In this document: positions 1 through 12,400 of the stretch, piece after piece | How positions within the stretch are numbered: the first letter of the stretch is position 1 | How the letters are laid out: every line of letters begins with the position of its first letter | Source of the DNA: Acanthornis magna | Lineage: Eukaryota; Chordata; Aves; Passeriformes; Acanthizidae | DNA: 64,000 nucleotides | Assembly (NCBI GenBank): GCA_036785705.1 | Contig: JAWUZG010000357.1 | Coordinates: forward strand, 434,001-498,000 | Reading direction: 5' to 3' | Made by a program: the position numbers and the translations under genes | The notes under the pieces: model-generated | The model's input: only the letters and a program-made list of their open reading frames with translations | Told to the model about the DNA's origin: nothing | Database searches by the model: none

Positions 1-411
1 CCCCCCTGGCCAGCCACGCTGCAGAGCCAGCAGCATGTCCTGTTGTGGTGCCAGGAGCCACAGTCCTGCTCCAGCCTGACAACGCCCAGCATGGTGGGAT
101 CGCTCCCAGCGATGCTGCTTGCGGAAGATGACTTCTCTCTTGCTGCTGCCACTGAGGTGTGGCCCAGGGAAACCCACCCCCACGGCATTCAGCATCAGGG
201 GGCACCAGGACAGGCACAGCATGCAGCCAGAGTACTGGGATGGCACTGGGACAGGCATGGCACACAGCCGGACCACTGGGACAGGCATGGCACATGGCAC
301 ATGGCACATGGCATGCAGACAGAGTCCTGGGACATGCTCGGCACCGCTCCGTGCCAGTGTCACCGGTCGCCATGCGGGGCCATGCCAAGAGCTGACAGCA
401 GAACCACTCAC

Positions 412-447
412 CAACCGCAAGGTCCGGAGGACGTCGCGCTCCCGGGG
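412..447 (-). CDS. PLEC: PLEC optional microexon 3-alpha (12 codons)
   Basis: A 36-nt exon with acceptor ...cag before 447 and donor gtgagt after 412, reading [12 protein letters not shown]. It is in frame after exon 3, which ends on a complete codon. Mammalian plectin has an optional 12-residue insert (3-alpha) at this point of the CH1 domain with a very similar sequence, and inclusion alters the actin-binding domain in striated muscle transcripts. Length, phase and splice signals all fit. It is too short to be found as an ORF. Confidence 0.88.
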
Positions 448-3400
448 CTGCCCCGGCCGAGCCGAGCCGAGCGGAGAGGAGCAGAGAGAGGAAGGAGAAG
501 GAGGAGGCAAAGGCGGCGGTGGGCCGGGGGCCGGGGGCCGGCGCCAGGAAGCAGAGAGGGCACCAAAGCAAAGAGAGGTTAGAGGCGGGGGCGGGGGGCG
601 CGGGCACTCGGGGGTCACCGGGACAGACCGACGGCCAAGCGGGAAGAGAGGGGACAGAGGCAGGCAGCAAGGGTGAGGACGAGGATGAGGACAGCCGGCG
701 GAGGGGTGCCGGCACACGGCGCAGAGTTGGGGACAGTGCGGGGCAGGGCAGCATGGCACCTACCAGCGTGTCACCCGACAGCACCTCCAGCAGCGAGATG
801 AGGTTGTGCCCGTCCCGCAGGTCCTCGTACAGGTCGTTGACATGGCGCTGCGCCTGTGGGGACAGTGACAGTGTGAGGGGGGCCAGGGGCAGCTGAGCAT
901 CCCCCCCCCGCCAGCCAGCACCGAGGTGGGCACCCGGTGACCCCCCCAGAGCAGCAGGTGCTCACACACAGCCCCAAGTGCCGCTGGTGTCCCCAGTGCC
1001 ACATCCCCCCCAAAAACACACAGCAGCTCCCCCCGTGCCAGGATGGATTCAGCATCACTCCGGCATCACTCCAGCATCGCTCTGGCATCACTCTGGCATC
1101 GCTCTGGCATCACTCTGGCATGCACAGAGACCCACTGCCCACCATGCTGGGTCAGACCCACCGCCCCCCGTGAAGGGGTCAGACCCACTGCCTACCACAG
1201 CGGCAGCCCCAGGGGTCCATTCCCAGTGCGGGGAAAGGAGGGTGTGCAAAGAGGAAGAGCGCGGTGCAACAGAGAGAGAGAGAGGAAGGACCTACCTCTG
1301 CTCGCCAGTGCTGCACGGGGCAGAGAGAAGAGAGCAGTTAGGAGAGAGCAGAGAGGGGACCCAGGATGGGCAGGGCGTGGTGGCACCACGGTGGCACTGC
1401 GGGGTCAGGGACACGGGGGAAGACATTGGCGCGGGGGCTGGGGGATGTCCCAGTGAGTTCCAGGTGCCAAGGTGGGGCTCTGCCTGTGGCAACGGGCGCC
1501 GGCACAGTGGTGGGGAATGGGGACTGGCAGGAGTGGGACAGGACTGAGCGCATCAAGGCACAGGACACCTCCCCACGTGCCAGGGGCACTGTCCCCTCCT
1601 GGCATACATGGAAGGGCAGCAGGGAGACAGATCCCACCTGCAAGGGCAGACCACCACCATGGGGGCAGCTGAGAGGCCTCAACCACAGGTGTGGCACAGG
1701 AGCACCAGCACTGGCACCGGGGACCTTCCACTGCTGCATCCCACACACGGGGCTGCAGCTGGAGGGGCTTTGGGGCCTGGGGCCGGGGACTGTGCCGGCA
1801 GCGGTGCCCGCTGGACTGGCAGTGCCCAATACCTTGATAAGGTGCTTGTTGACCCATTTGGTGAAGGTTTTCTTCTGGACACGATCTCGCTCATCTGCAA
1901 GAGAGGAGAGGGACAGGTGAGCCAGCGGCACCAGGGTCACGGCATGGCAAAAACCAGGCCCCGCCGGTGGCACCGCAGGGCATGGCTGGCGCAGGAAACG
2001 ATGAGCCAACCGCTCTGGGGAACCACGGTGAGTCATGGGGTGTGGGGAAAGGAAACAGCTAACGGGGATCGGCCCCAGCGTGCCAGCACCCACCAGCACC
2101 CAGCAGCACCCAGCAGCACCTCAACACCGAGCGCTGAGATTAGATCAGTTGGCCAGAGCGTGGTGCTAATTATGCCAAGGTTGCAGGTTCAACCTCAGTA
2201 TGGACAAATTAAGAGCTGGACTGGGTGATCCTTGTGGAACCCCTCTCAACTTGGAATATTCTGTGGCTCCGTGACTGCTCAGAGTAGAAGGTGCCCACCA
2301 AACCCTGAGCCCCCTGGCACCACGGCGAGGAGCCCCAGCACTGCCCTGGGCTCAGAGGGCACTGACTGAGCGGGACGGGTACGGTACAGAGATGAGGCCA
2401 TGGGGTGTTTGTCCCGGCACAACCCTGGCACAGTCCTGGCCCCGCAGGCAGGGCACTGGTGGGATGTGTATGGGATCAAGATGAGCCCACGCACCGTCTG
2501 CACTGCCAGAGCTGTGGGACACCCCGGGACACCCCAATCCCCGGGACACCCTTCTCTGTGGGCACAGGGCCAAGAGGGCTGCAGTGAGTCACGGCACTCC
2601 CTGTCCGCTGCCCTGTCATTAGGGGATGGGATGGGAATCGTGACGCATTGGGATGGGCACCCGGGACCGCACGGCACCCACCCCCCAGCACCCGCTACCA
2701 GCGCCCACTGCCCCGCACCCCACTAAGCCCCCTGCACCCCACTGCCAGCACCCATCCTCCTGTCCCCGCTCCCTCTGGGACCCCAGCGTCACCGCCAGCG
2801 CCAGACCCAGCCCGATGCCCAGGAGGGCTCGGAGGCCAGAAGTGACACCCCATGCACACAGGGCGATGGCACCGGTGCTGCGGCTGCCACAACAAACCCC
2901 TGCCCTCGCCGTGGCGAGACGGGTGCCGCATGCTGGGTCTTGCCCTGCCGGAGCGTGCTGGGATCTGCCCACGCGGCACCCAGCGCCCCACAGCCAACAC
3001 CCCCCGCCCGGGAGAGCACCCGGCAGAGCACCCGGGGATGCTGCACAGCCCGAATCGCCCCACGGGCCCAGGGGCGCTCAGCGGCACAGCCAGGGCGTGC
3101 CGGCCCGGGAGTGGCCACGGTGCGAGAGGAAGGAAGGAAGGAAACGTGGGGCACACTGCGCGCCGAGCGGGGGGCACCGACACCATAGCCCGGCACCCGC
3201 GCCCACAACACTGACACCCGAGGGGTCCCCGGAGCGGCGCCCACCCCACGGCGGCCGCAGAATGAGAGCCGCGGCCAGGCCAGGGCGGCCAGGCAGGGCG
3301 TGGCAGGAAGCGACCGACGGGCACCGGGGATGGGGATGGGGCTGGGCGGCGGTGTGGGGTCTGACCCAGTCTGCCCCACAGCCCGCCCCGCAAACAACGC

Positions 3401-6400
3401 CCCAGCATGGGGGTCTGCCCCGCAGCCTGGCCGGAGACACCGCCCCGGCGTGGGGGTCAGACCCGCAGGCTGCCCCGGGCACACCGACCTGGGGACACCG
3501 CCCCGGCATGGAGCTCTGCCCCAGGGACACCGCTCTGGGGTGGGGATTGCCCCACAGCCTGCCCGGGGGCCACAGCCCCAGGGATACGGACGCAGCATGG
3601 GGTGTCCCCCGGGGACACCGCCCTGGTGCGGGGGTCTGCCCGCAGCCTGGCCTGGGGACACCGCCCCAGGTGGGGGATGCCATGGTGGGGCGGCTCCCCA
3701 CGTCCCCCGCCGCGGTACCTTTGCGGCCCTCGGCCGCCCGCAGCACGGCCAGGTACAGGTTGTCCTCGGAGCCCGTTCGGGCGGTCACCGCCGGAGCCTC
3801 CTCCGAGCTGCGCCGCGGCCGGGACATGCTGAGCCCCGACACAGCTGCTCTCCCTTCCCGCTCCGCCGCCGGTCCCGCCGCGAGTGGGGCGGCCCGGGGA
3901 GGAGACGGGGCTCCCTCCCCCCGCCCCCCGTCCCACGCCCCGACCCTGCCCACAGGAAACTCCCGAGCCCACGGCGCCGCTTTAACCCTTCCCTCCCCGC
4001 GCCGGCTGCCGGGATGGGGCACGGACCCACGGAGCAGCCATGGGGCACCCCACGGGGAGCCGACAGCCCCCGTCCCAGACACGGAGCCGCGAGACCCCCG
4101 GATCTGCAAGCGCGGGGAGCGGGACCCTCGTTCCTGAAGATCGGGGTGCTCAGAAACCCCTCGCCCCTCACCCAGGGTGGTCAGACCCCCTGCCACACAC
4201 CTCGGGGCCTTGGGACCCTCAGGTCCACAAGCCCGGGGGGATTGGGACCCACAGCCTGGGGCTGTTGGATCCCCAGTCACCACACCTCAGGACCACCAGG
4301 TCTCCAAGCTCCGGAGACTCAGGTCCCTCAGGTTCCCAGCTCAAGAACCCTCTGGCCCCACACTGAGGGTCCCCAGAACCCCTCTGGCCCCATGGTCAGG
4401 GGCTCCCCAGCCCCTAGCTGGGACCTTCAGTCCCTCTGGGGGTTTTGGCACCACCCGGTCCCGCAGCTCAGGGACCGCCCCAGAACCCCTAACCCATGCC
4501 CCAGCGCTGTAGGACCCCTGCCCCCCCCCCGGGGATCAAGCCCCCCAGGTACGCCAGCCCCGGTCCCAGGTCCCACACTTGAGGGGCTCAGATTCCCGAG
4601 GACACTCCTGGGGGGTTCAGGGTCCCAATCCCCTGGGCTGCAGGATCCCCCAGGATGGGGGACTGAGCCCCACAGACTCCCCGGGTGCCCCCATGCACAC
4701 ACCAGCCCTGTCAGCAGCTCTGCTCCTGACAAACAGCCCAGGACAGCGCCCCACACCCTCCCCTGTGCCCCACAGCATCCACGGGTGCTCGCGTCGGGCA
4801 GGGACATTGGCAGCACTGCAGAAATCCCCCTCCCCCAGGGACTCATCTCCCACCACACACCCCCCACGGGTGACAATGCCGGGTGTGGGGACCACAGGGG
4901 GAATTCAGGGGCTGTGCCCCACGGGGTGCTGCATCCCACCGGGTGCCGCATCCCCCCGGGGCGCCCCTCCTTGGGGCACTCGGGGTTGGGGACCTCCGGG
5001 GTGGTTGAGACTCCACAGCCCCTTGGGGTGACATGGAGCTGGCAGTCTTGCCCGTGGCAGCACCTGCAGCGCCCATGTCACCAACGTCACCCACGTCATC
5101 CACGGCGAGGGTGGCAGCTGCTGGGGAAAGTGCAGCTGCGAGTGCCCTAAGCGCTGCCAGCCTGGCACAGCCAACACCCCAATACCTAGGTCTGCACCCC
5201 AACACACACGTCGGTGCCCTTTGGCCCATATCCTGTGCCCCAACATCGACATCTGTGCCTCAAAACCCACGTCTGCACCCCAACATCCGTGTCCTACATC
5301 CCACGCCCACGTCTGCGCCCCAACACCCACGTCTGCGCCCCAACACCCCCATTCTGCAGCGGCGAGCGTTGCCCGTCCCCAGTGTGGAGTCCAAGGACAC
5401 GGGGCCGGGGCCGTGGCCGTGTCCTGCCGTGACTCACGGTCCAACCGCGCGCCCGCGGTGTCACGGGAAGCCCCGCCGGCCCCCGCCCACTCGCGACACC
5501 CACCCGCGACACCCACCCGTGACACCCTGTGGGTGCGGGGGCCCGTCAGGGAGCGGCAGCCGCGGCCGGCCCGATGCCCGCTGGGGCAGAGCCAGCGCGG
5601 CCGCCGCGGAATGCGGGCGGCACCGGCCCGGCCCCAGCCTCGGCACGCACATTTTTCCGCCGAGAGCGCATCTGGCACAGGCACATCTGGCACAGGCACA
5701 TCTGGCGCTCGGAGCGCGGTGGGAGCCCTGCTGACGCACGTCGGGGGAGGCAGGGACATCCCGGAGCCGCGGCTACCGCGACACGGCCGAAGGTGCCACC
5801 AGGCGGGAGAAGGACACGGAGGTGACACTGAAGGGTGGCACCGTTCTGGTCTGGCACCGCTCTCACACGGGCCGAGCAGCGCCCGACGTGCCGAGCCGGG
5901 GCCGGTGGGTCCCGAGGCGCGACCGAGAGCCTGGGATCGCTCCGGGGTGAGGGACGGGACGGCACCGCCGCTCCGGCACCCCCAGCACCGGCACCCCCCG
6001 GCACCGGCAGCTACCGACCGGGACAACGCGGCGGCGTCAGAGCGGGCGCTTTGAAGACCTGACGGGGCGGCTCCTGGCACCGGCCCCGGCGGCTCCCGGG
6101 GCAGGCGGCACCCGGCTCCCGGCCCTGGCAGCTCCCGGCTCCGGCGGCTCCCGGGCCAGCCGGGCCGGCCGGGCAGGAGCGCCTCAGCCTCGCCCGCGGG
6201 TGCCGACGCCACCGGGCCGGCCTGGCTCCCTCCCACGGCGTCTCCGAGGGAACCCCCGGGACCCGCCGAGCCGCCCCCACCTCGACACTGCGCCGGGCAC
6301 CCGCACCCTGCGGCACCCGCGGGCACCCGCGGGCACGGAACGTACCCAGCGCCGTGGTGACACCCAGGGGACACCGCCACGCACCAGGCCGGGACAACGG

Positions 6401-9400
6401 GGCAGCAAAGAGCTGCGGGAGCTCCCGGCACCGGCCCGGGGACTCAGGGTTGGGGGACACCTCGAGCCCCACGACAGGGAGTGCCGGGAGGCGCCGGGGT
6501 CTGTGGGCAGCGAGCAGGGTGTCGGCACCGCGGGGAGTGTGAGGAGCCGGGAGTGGGGGGCACCACCGGAGAGAGGGTCAGCGCCAGGGGTTCCCCGCGG
6601 CGACACGCGCAGGGGGACCTGAGGCGGCAGGAGGGGCACACGGGGCGCTGATGGCGGGGGGTCCCCAAGGTGTGGGAGCGCCCCAGGGTGGGTGGGCACG
6701 GGGAGCTGAGTGTGCGCACGCAGACACACAGACACACACACAGACATACACACAGACACACAGACACACAGACACACAGACATACACACAGACACACGGC
6801 ATGCACACATAGACACACACACAGACACACAGACACATGGCATGCACACACAGACACACACACAGACACACGGCGTGCACACACAGACACACAGACACAC
6901 AGACCCACAGACACACAGACACACGGCATGCACATACAGACACACAGACACACACACAGACACACACACAGACACACACAGACACACACAGACAGACACA
7001 CAGACACACAGCCTGCACACACAGACACACAGACACACAGACCCACAGCATGCACACACAGACACACAGACACACAGACACACAGACACACAGACACCCA
7101 GACACAAACAGACACACACAGACACACAGACACACACACAGACACACAGACACACGGCATGCACACACAGACACACAGACACACGGCATGCACACACAGA
7201 CACACAGACACACAGACACACAGACACAGGCACACACACAGACACATGGCATGCACACACAGACACACAGACAGACACACAGACGCACGGTGTGCACACA
7301 CAGACACACGGCCTGCACACACAGACACAGGCACACACACAGACACACAGTGTCCACACACAGACACACACATACACACAGGCACATGGTGTGCACACAC
7401 AGAGACACAGACAGACACACTGACACACAAACACACACACGGCTTGCACACACAGACTCACAGAAACACAGACACACGGTGTGCACACACAGACACACAG
7501 ACACACACACACACGGTGTGCACGCACAGACACACAGACACACATACAGACACACAGACACACAGTGTGCACACACAGACACACAGACACACACACAGAC
7601 ACACACAGAGAAACACACGGTGTGCACACACAGACACATAGACACGCAGACAGACACACAGACACATGGTGTACACACACAGACACACAGACACACAAAC
7701 ACACACACACGGTGTGCACACAGACACACACACACAGACACTGGCATGCGCACAGATGTGTGAAGACACACACACCCATGAGCAGCAGCACACATGTGAG
7801 TGTGCAGGGGCACGCACATACATGTGTGTGCACACACAGACACACAGACACCGGCCTGTGCACACACGTGCACAGAAATACACACACACGAGCAGCAGCA
7901 CACACATGCAAGTGTGCAGGGGTGCACACACACACATGTGCACACTGACACATGCGTGCACTGGCCCGCAAAGGTGTGCACATGCACACACAGACACACA
8001 GACATGCACACACAGAAGCATGCATGTGCAGCAGCTCACTCACATGCGCACACACACACACATGCACACACACAAGCATGCGTGTGCAGCACCTTATTCA
8101 CATGCACACACAGCCCCGCACAGACACACGTGGAGCATCATTCACACTCACACACACACAGACACACTTGCACGCCTGTACACACCCGAGTGCACGGACA
8201 CACACGGGTGTACACACATGAGTGTTCGCGGGTGCACACGTGAGCAGACGTGCACCAGCACACATGTGTGCGCGCACACACACACTCACACACACTCACA
8301 CACACACACTCACACACACACACACACACATAAACACACTTACACCCTCCCGGCTGAGCCCGCCCCAAACTCAGCGCAGCTCAGCCAGGCCCCGAGGGCG
8401 GGGTCACAGAAGGGGCGTTGCTCAAGGGGGGGTTCACGCACACCCCGCCCTTCCCCGTCTCCCCCCCGCCCTCCCGCCGCTCCCCGGTCCCCCCGTCCCG
8501 CCGCTCCCGCACCCCCGCCGCGAGCCCCCCCGCGCCCCCCTCCCGCCCTGGGACACCCCCGCTCCCTCCCCCGTGCCCCCCCCGGCCCCGCTCCCCTCGG
8601 TCACCGGTGCAGCAGAGCCGGGCGCTCAGGTACCGCCGCCGCTCGGGCCCGGAGCCGCCGCTCAGCCAGTCCCCCCCGCGACCGGGGCTCGACATGGCCG
8701 CGCCGCTCCACCGCACGGAACTGGACGGGACCCACCATCCACCGACCGACCGACGGACCCACGGCCGGGACCGACCGGCGGCACCGGGCGGACGGGACGG
8801 GCGGGGGGGGGGAACGGGTGGGACCCGCCCCGCTGAGCCCCGCCCTCCCCCCGGCCGTCCCGGCTGCGCCACCGCCCGCAGCACCCGGGGAAACCGGAGG
8901 GATCCGGGATGGACACCCTGTAACCCGAGGGGAAACTCCACCCCACACCTCGGGGCGATCTTAGGACTGGACACCCCCTCCCGCACTCAGCACCCCGGGG
9001 CTGGGACTCTGCACCCCACACAGCACCCCCTACTCCCCTTTCCCCCCTGGCCGCACCCCTCTGCCCGGTACCCCCAGAACCGCCCAGCACTGCAGCCACG
9101 GGGCACCCCGACATCTCCAGCGACTCCCGACACCTCCACACACACAGAGCTCCGGGGTGGGCGCAGCTCGTGCCCCCCACCACGAACCGCTTACTCCACC
9201 ATCCATTCCTTCCGGCTTCCTCTCCCCACACGAGTCCCTGTGCCAAGGGGAGCCCTCAGCGTGTTTTCGGTGGGTCCCCACGGTACCGACGACCCCCAGG
9301 CTGCCGGGACCCCCTGTGCCCAACGCCGCGTCCCGATGAGCCCTCCAGCACATGCAGGGCCGGAGCTATTCGTGCTGGGAAGGGGCCTGCGGCGGGAACG

Positions 9401-12400
9401 GGGGTCCTGGGGGACACCACGGCATCCCGACCTGCCCCCGACCCCCCGGCCCGCAGGTCACCTGCTTCTGGCCCGCAGCAGCAGCAGCAGCAGAGGGAGA
9501 AGCCCATCGCGCGTCCCGGCCCGGCGCCCCCCGCCGCGCTCGGCGTCCGACAGCGTCTGGTGGGAGTGCAGCGGAATCCGTGCCCGGAGCGCGGCCAGAG
9601 CCGCGGCCAGTGACTCACACAGCCCACGGCCTCCGCCAGCCCGGCTCCTCCTGCTCCCGGGCAGCGCGGAGCCCAACCCCGGCCGCTCTGCTCTGCAGGG
9701 ACCCCCCGATCCCGCACGGGTGTGGGCAGAGCGCAGCGAGCAGCTGGGACAAAGCTGGAGGGGTTCGAACCACCAGGCATGGACACGGGCATGGCATGGG
9801 CACAGAGTGGGCATGGCCGGGCACAGGGATGGGATGGGATGACATGGCACGGGATCCTCGGTCAGGGACACCCTGGAGTGGTTTGAGGTCACCTGCAGCC
9901 CGTGTCAGCACCCTGGGTGCGGAGGGGGCTGCTGGAGCAAGGCACATCCCTGCTGCGAGGAGCACAGGGGTCTCGGGGGCGTCTCGGGGGGTCTAGCGTT
10001 AAAACCCAACATGGCACAAGCCAGCCAGGTTGAACCAGGTCATCAGCAAGGCCCAGCAGTGGGGGCTGGGCACGGCACGGCTCGGCATGGCACGGTGCCG
10101 ACCCACGGCTCAGCCCCACGGCAGCAATGTCCCATCTGTGCTGCGGAGATAAGGAGCGGCGGGGGGGCGGGGGGACCAAGCCGGGGCGATAGCAGTGGCG
10201 AGTGGGGAACACCGCCTGGAACGGGACACGTGTCCTGCAGGATGCGCCTGCCACGCCCGCCACGCTTCCCGCACGCTGCCACCACTCCGACGCTCTTCCC
10301 ACGGCTCCAACGCGCTTCCCACGGCTCCGATACGCTTCCCACGGCTCCACCGTCCGCGGAGGACGTGGGACAGTGGCGGGAAGAGCTTCGCCGTGGTTGC
10401 CAGAGGCGGTGCCGGGATGGGGGGCCGTGTCGGGGGGGCTGCTCCGGGGATGCCGGTGGTTGCCAGCCACGGCCCCTCGAGGCCGGTGAGTCACAGCTGC
10501 GGTCAGAAGCAGCATCCAGCAATGCTCCCGGCCTGGCACAGCCAGAGCCGCCAGCGCGGTGGAAAAGCTGAGCGGAGCGGAAAGGGGGACACGGGGGGGG
10601 GTTCCCAAACCTCTGGGGCCCCCACCCGCCCACTGCCGCCACGTCTTTGGCAGCCTTGGAAACCGGAGCGGGGCCAAACAAACAGCGGCATCCTGCTGCC
10701 AAAACCAGCCGGCGCCGCCACCAGGCTGCCAAGCTCTGCCTCATCCCCGCCCTGCCCCACGAGCTTCCCCAGCCCTCTGCCCCCCAGCCCCGCGGGCACG
10801 GGAATGCAGACACGGACAGGAATCCCGGCCGGGCTGGGTGTCCCCCGAAAACACCTGCTCTGACACCGTGCCAAAAGTGACACCCGAGAGCAGCTGGTAC
10901 TGCCCCTCATGCACCAGGGAGCCCCCGTGGGCACCGGGCAGCCCCCACGGGCATCGGGCAGCCCATCACGGGCACCAAGCAGCCCTCCATGGGCATCGTG
11001 CAGCCCCCCACGGGCACCGGGCAGCCTCCATGGGCACCGGGCAGCCCCCATGGGCACCGGGCAGCCACCCACGGGCACCGGGCAGCCCCCATGGGCACCG
11101 GGCAGCCCCCATGGGCATCGCGCAGCCCCCCACGGGCACCGGGAAACCCCCACGGGCACAGGGCAGCCCCTTCCTGGGCACCGGGCAGCCCTCCACGGGC
11201 ATCGGGCAGCCCACCACGGGCACCAGGCAGCTCCCCACGGGCATAGAGCAGCCCACCACGGGCACCGGGCAGCCCTCCACGGGCACCAGGCAGCCCCCCA
11301 CGGGCATCGGGCAGCCCCCCACGGGCACCGGGCAGCCCCCATGGGCACCAGGCAGCCCCTTCGTGGGCACCAAGCAGCCCACCATAGGCACCGGGCAGCC
11401 CACCATAGGCACCGGACAGCCCCCATGGGCACCAGGCAGCCCCCCACGGGCACCGGGCAGCCCTTTCGTGGGCACCGGGCAGCCCCTTTGTGGGCACTGG
11501 GAAGTCCCTTCGTGGGCACCAGGCAGCCTCCCGCAAGCACCGGGCAGCCCCTTGTTGGCACCGGGAAGTCCCTTCGTGGGCACCGGGCAGCCCCTTGTTG
11601 GCATCGGGAACCCCCCCCCCTTCTCCCCCCGCCCCCCGAGAGTGTCAGGAACAGCGCTCAAAACCAAACCCACTGCCCCGGCGCGGCGCAGCCGAGCACG
11701 GAGACCACCGGTGGAAGACCCCCGAGAGGCGAAAGGACTGCAGAAGCGCAGCCCTCAGCACCACCGGGAGCAGCCGGTGCTGCCGGAGCCCCCCGGGAGC
11801 CCCCAGCTCGGGGGGGGTCGCGGCGCGGCGCGGCGCAGCGGGATGATGGCCCCCAGCAGGTGCGACCTTGGGGGTGTCCTTCGGACTGGACCGGCGCCAG
11901 GGACAGCGGCCCCCCCGGCCGGGAGCAGCGGGGGCTCCGGCCCGGCCAAGGTGCCCTGCCCGCCTTATCTGGCACCGGCACCGGCAGCGGCCGCCGTGGC
12001 TCCCACCGGCCGCGGGCCCGGCCGTGGATTCCCCGCGGGAGCGGGGCCGTCCAGGCACGGCGGCGGCCGCGTGACGGTGCCCAGTGCCGCACACAGATCG
12101 ACGGAAGCCGCAGCCAACGCCCTGGAAAGTGCCGGGAGGGGGGGCCGGGGCCCCCGGCAGCGCCCCGGCAGCTGGGATGCAGGTGGCTGCGGCCGCGCCG
12201 GCGGTGCGGATGGGGGTCTCACGGGACCCCCAGACACCGGCATCCCCTCGGCCCTTCCCGCCCCCCCCCCCCCCGTCGTCAGATACCCGTCCCCAAAAAT
12301 ATTTGGCAACTTCATGCCTCGGGATGGGGATGCTGGGGAAGGGTTTGGGGCAGCCAACCCAGTGCCAACCCAATCTCCTGCCGAGACCTCCACTCGTAAA

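Noticed and set aside
2134..2208. A tRNA-Ile gene
   Set aside because: The acceptor stem and A box are degenerate, and the sequence continues into a CR1-like tail, so it is a SINE rather than a functional tRNA gene.
6184..8079. Very long open frames (up to about 630 codons) of Val/Cys/Ser or His/Thr repeats
   Set aside because: They are translations of the CA satellite in several frames on both strands, with no domain and no splice context.
9891..9965. Possible plectin first exon beginning [11 protein letters not shown]
   Set aside because: The phase fits, but there is no CpG-rich promoter context, no similarity and no distinctive feature, so chance is the better explanation.
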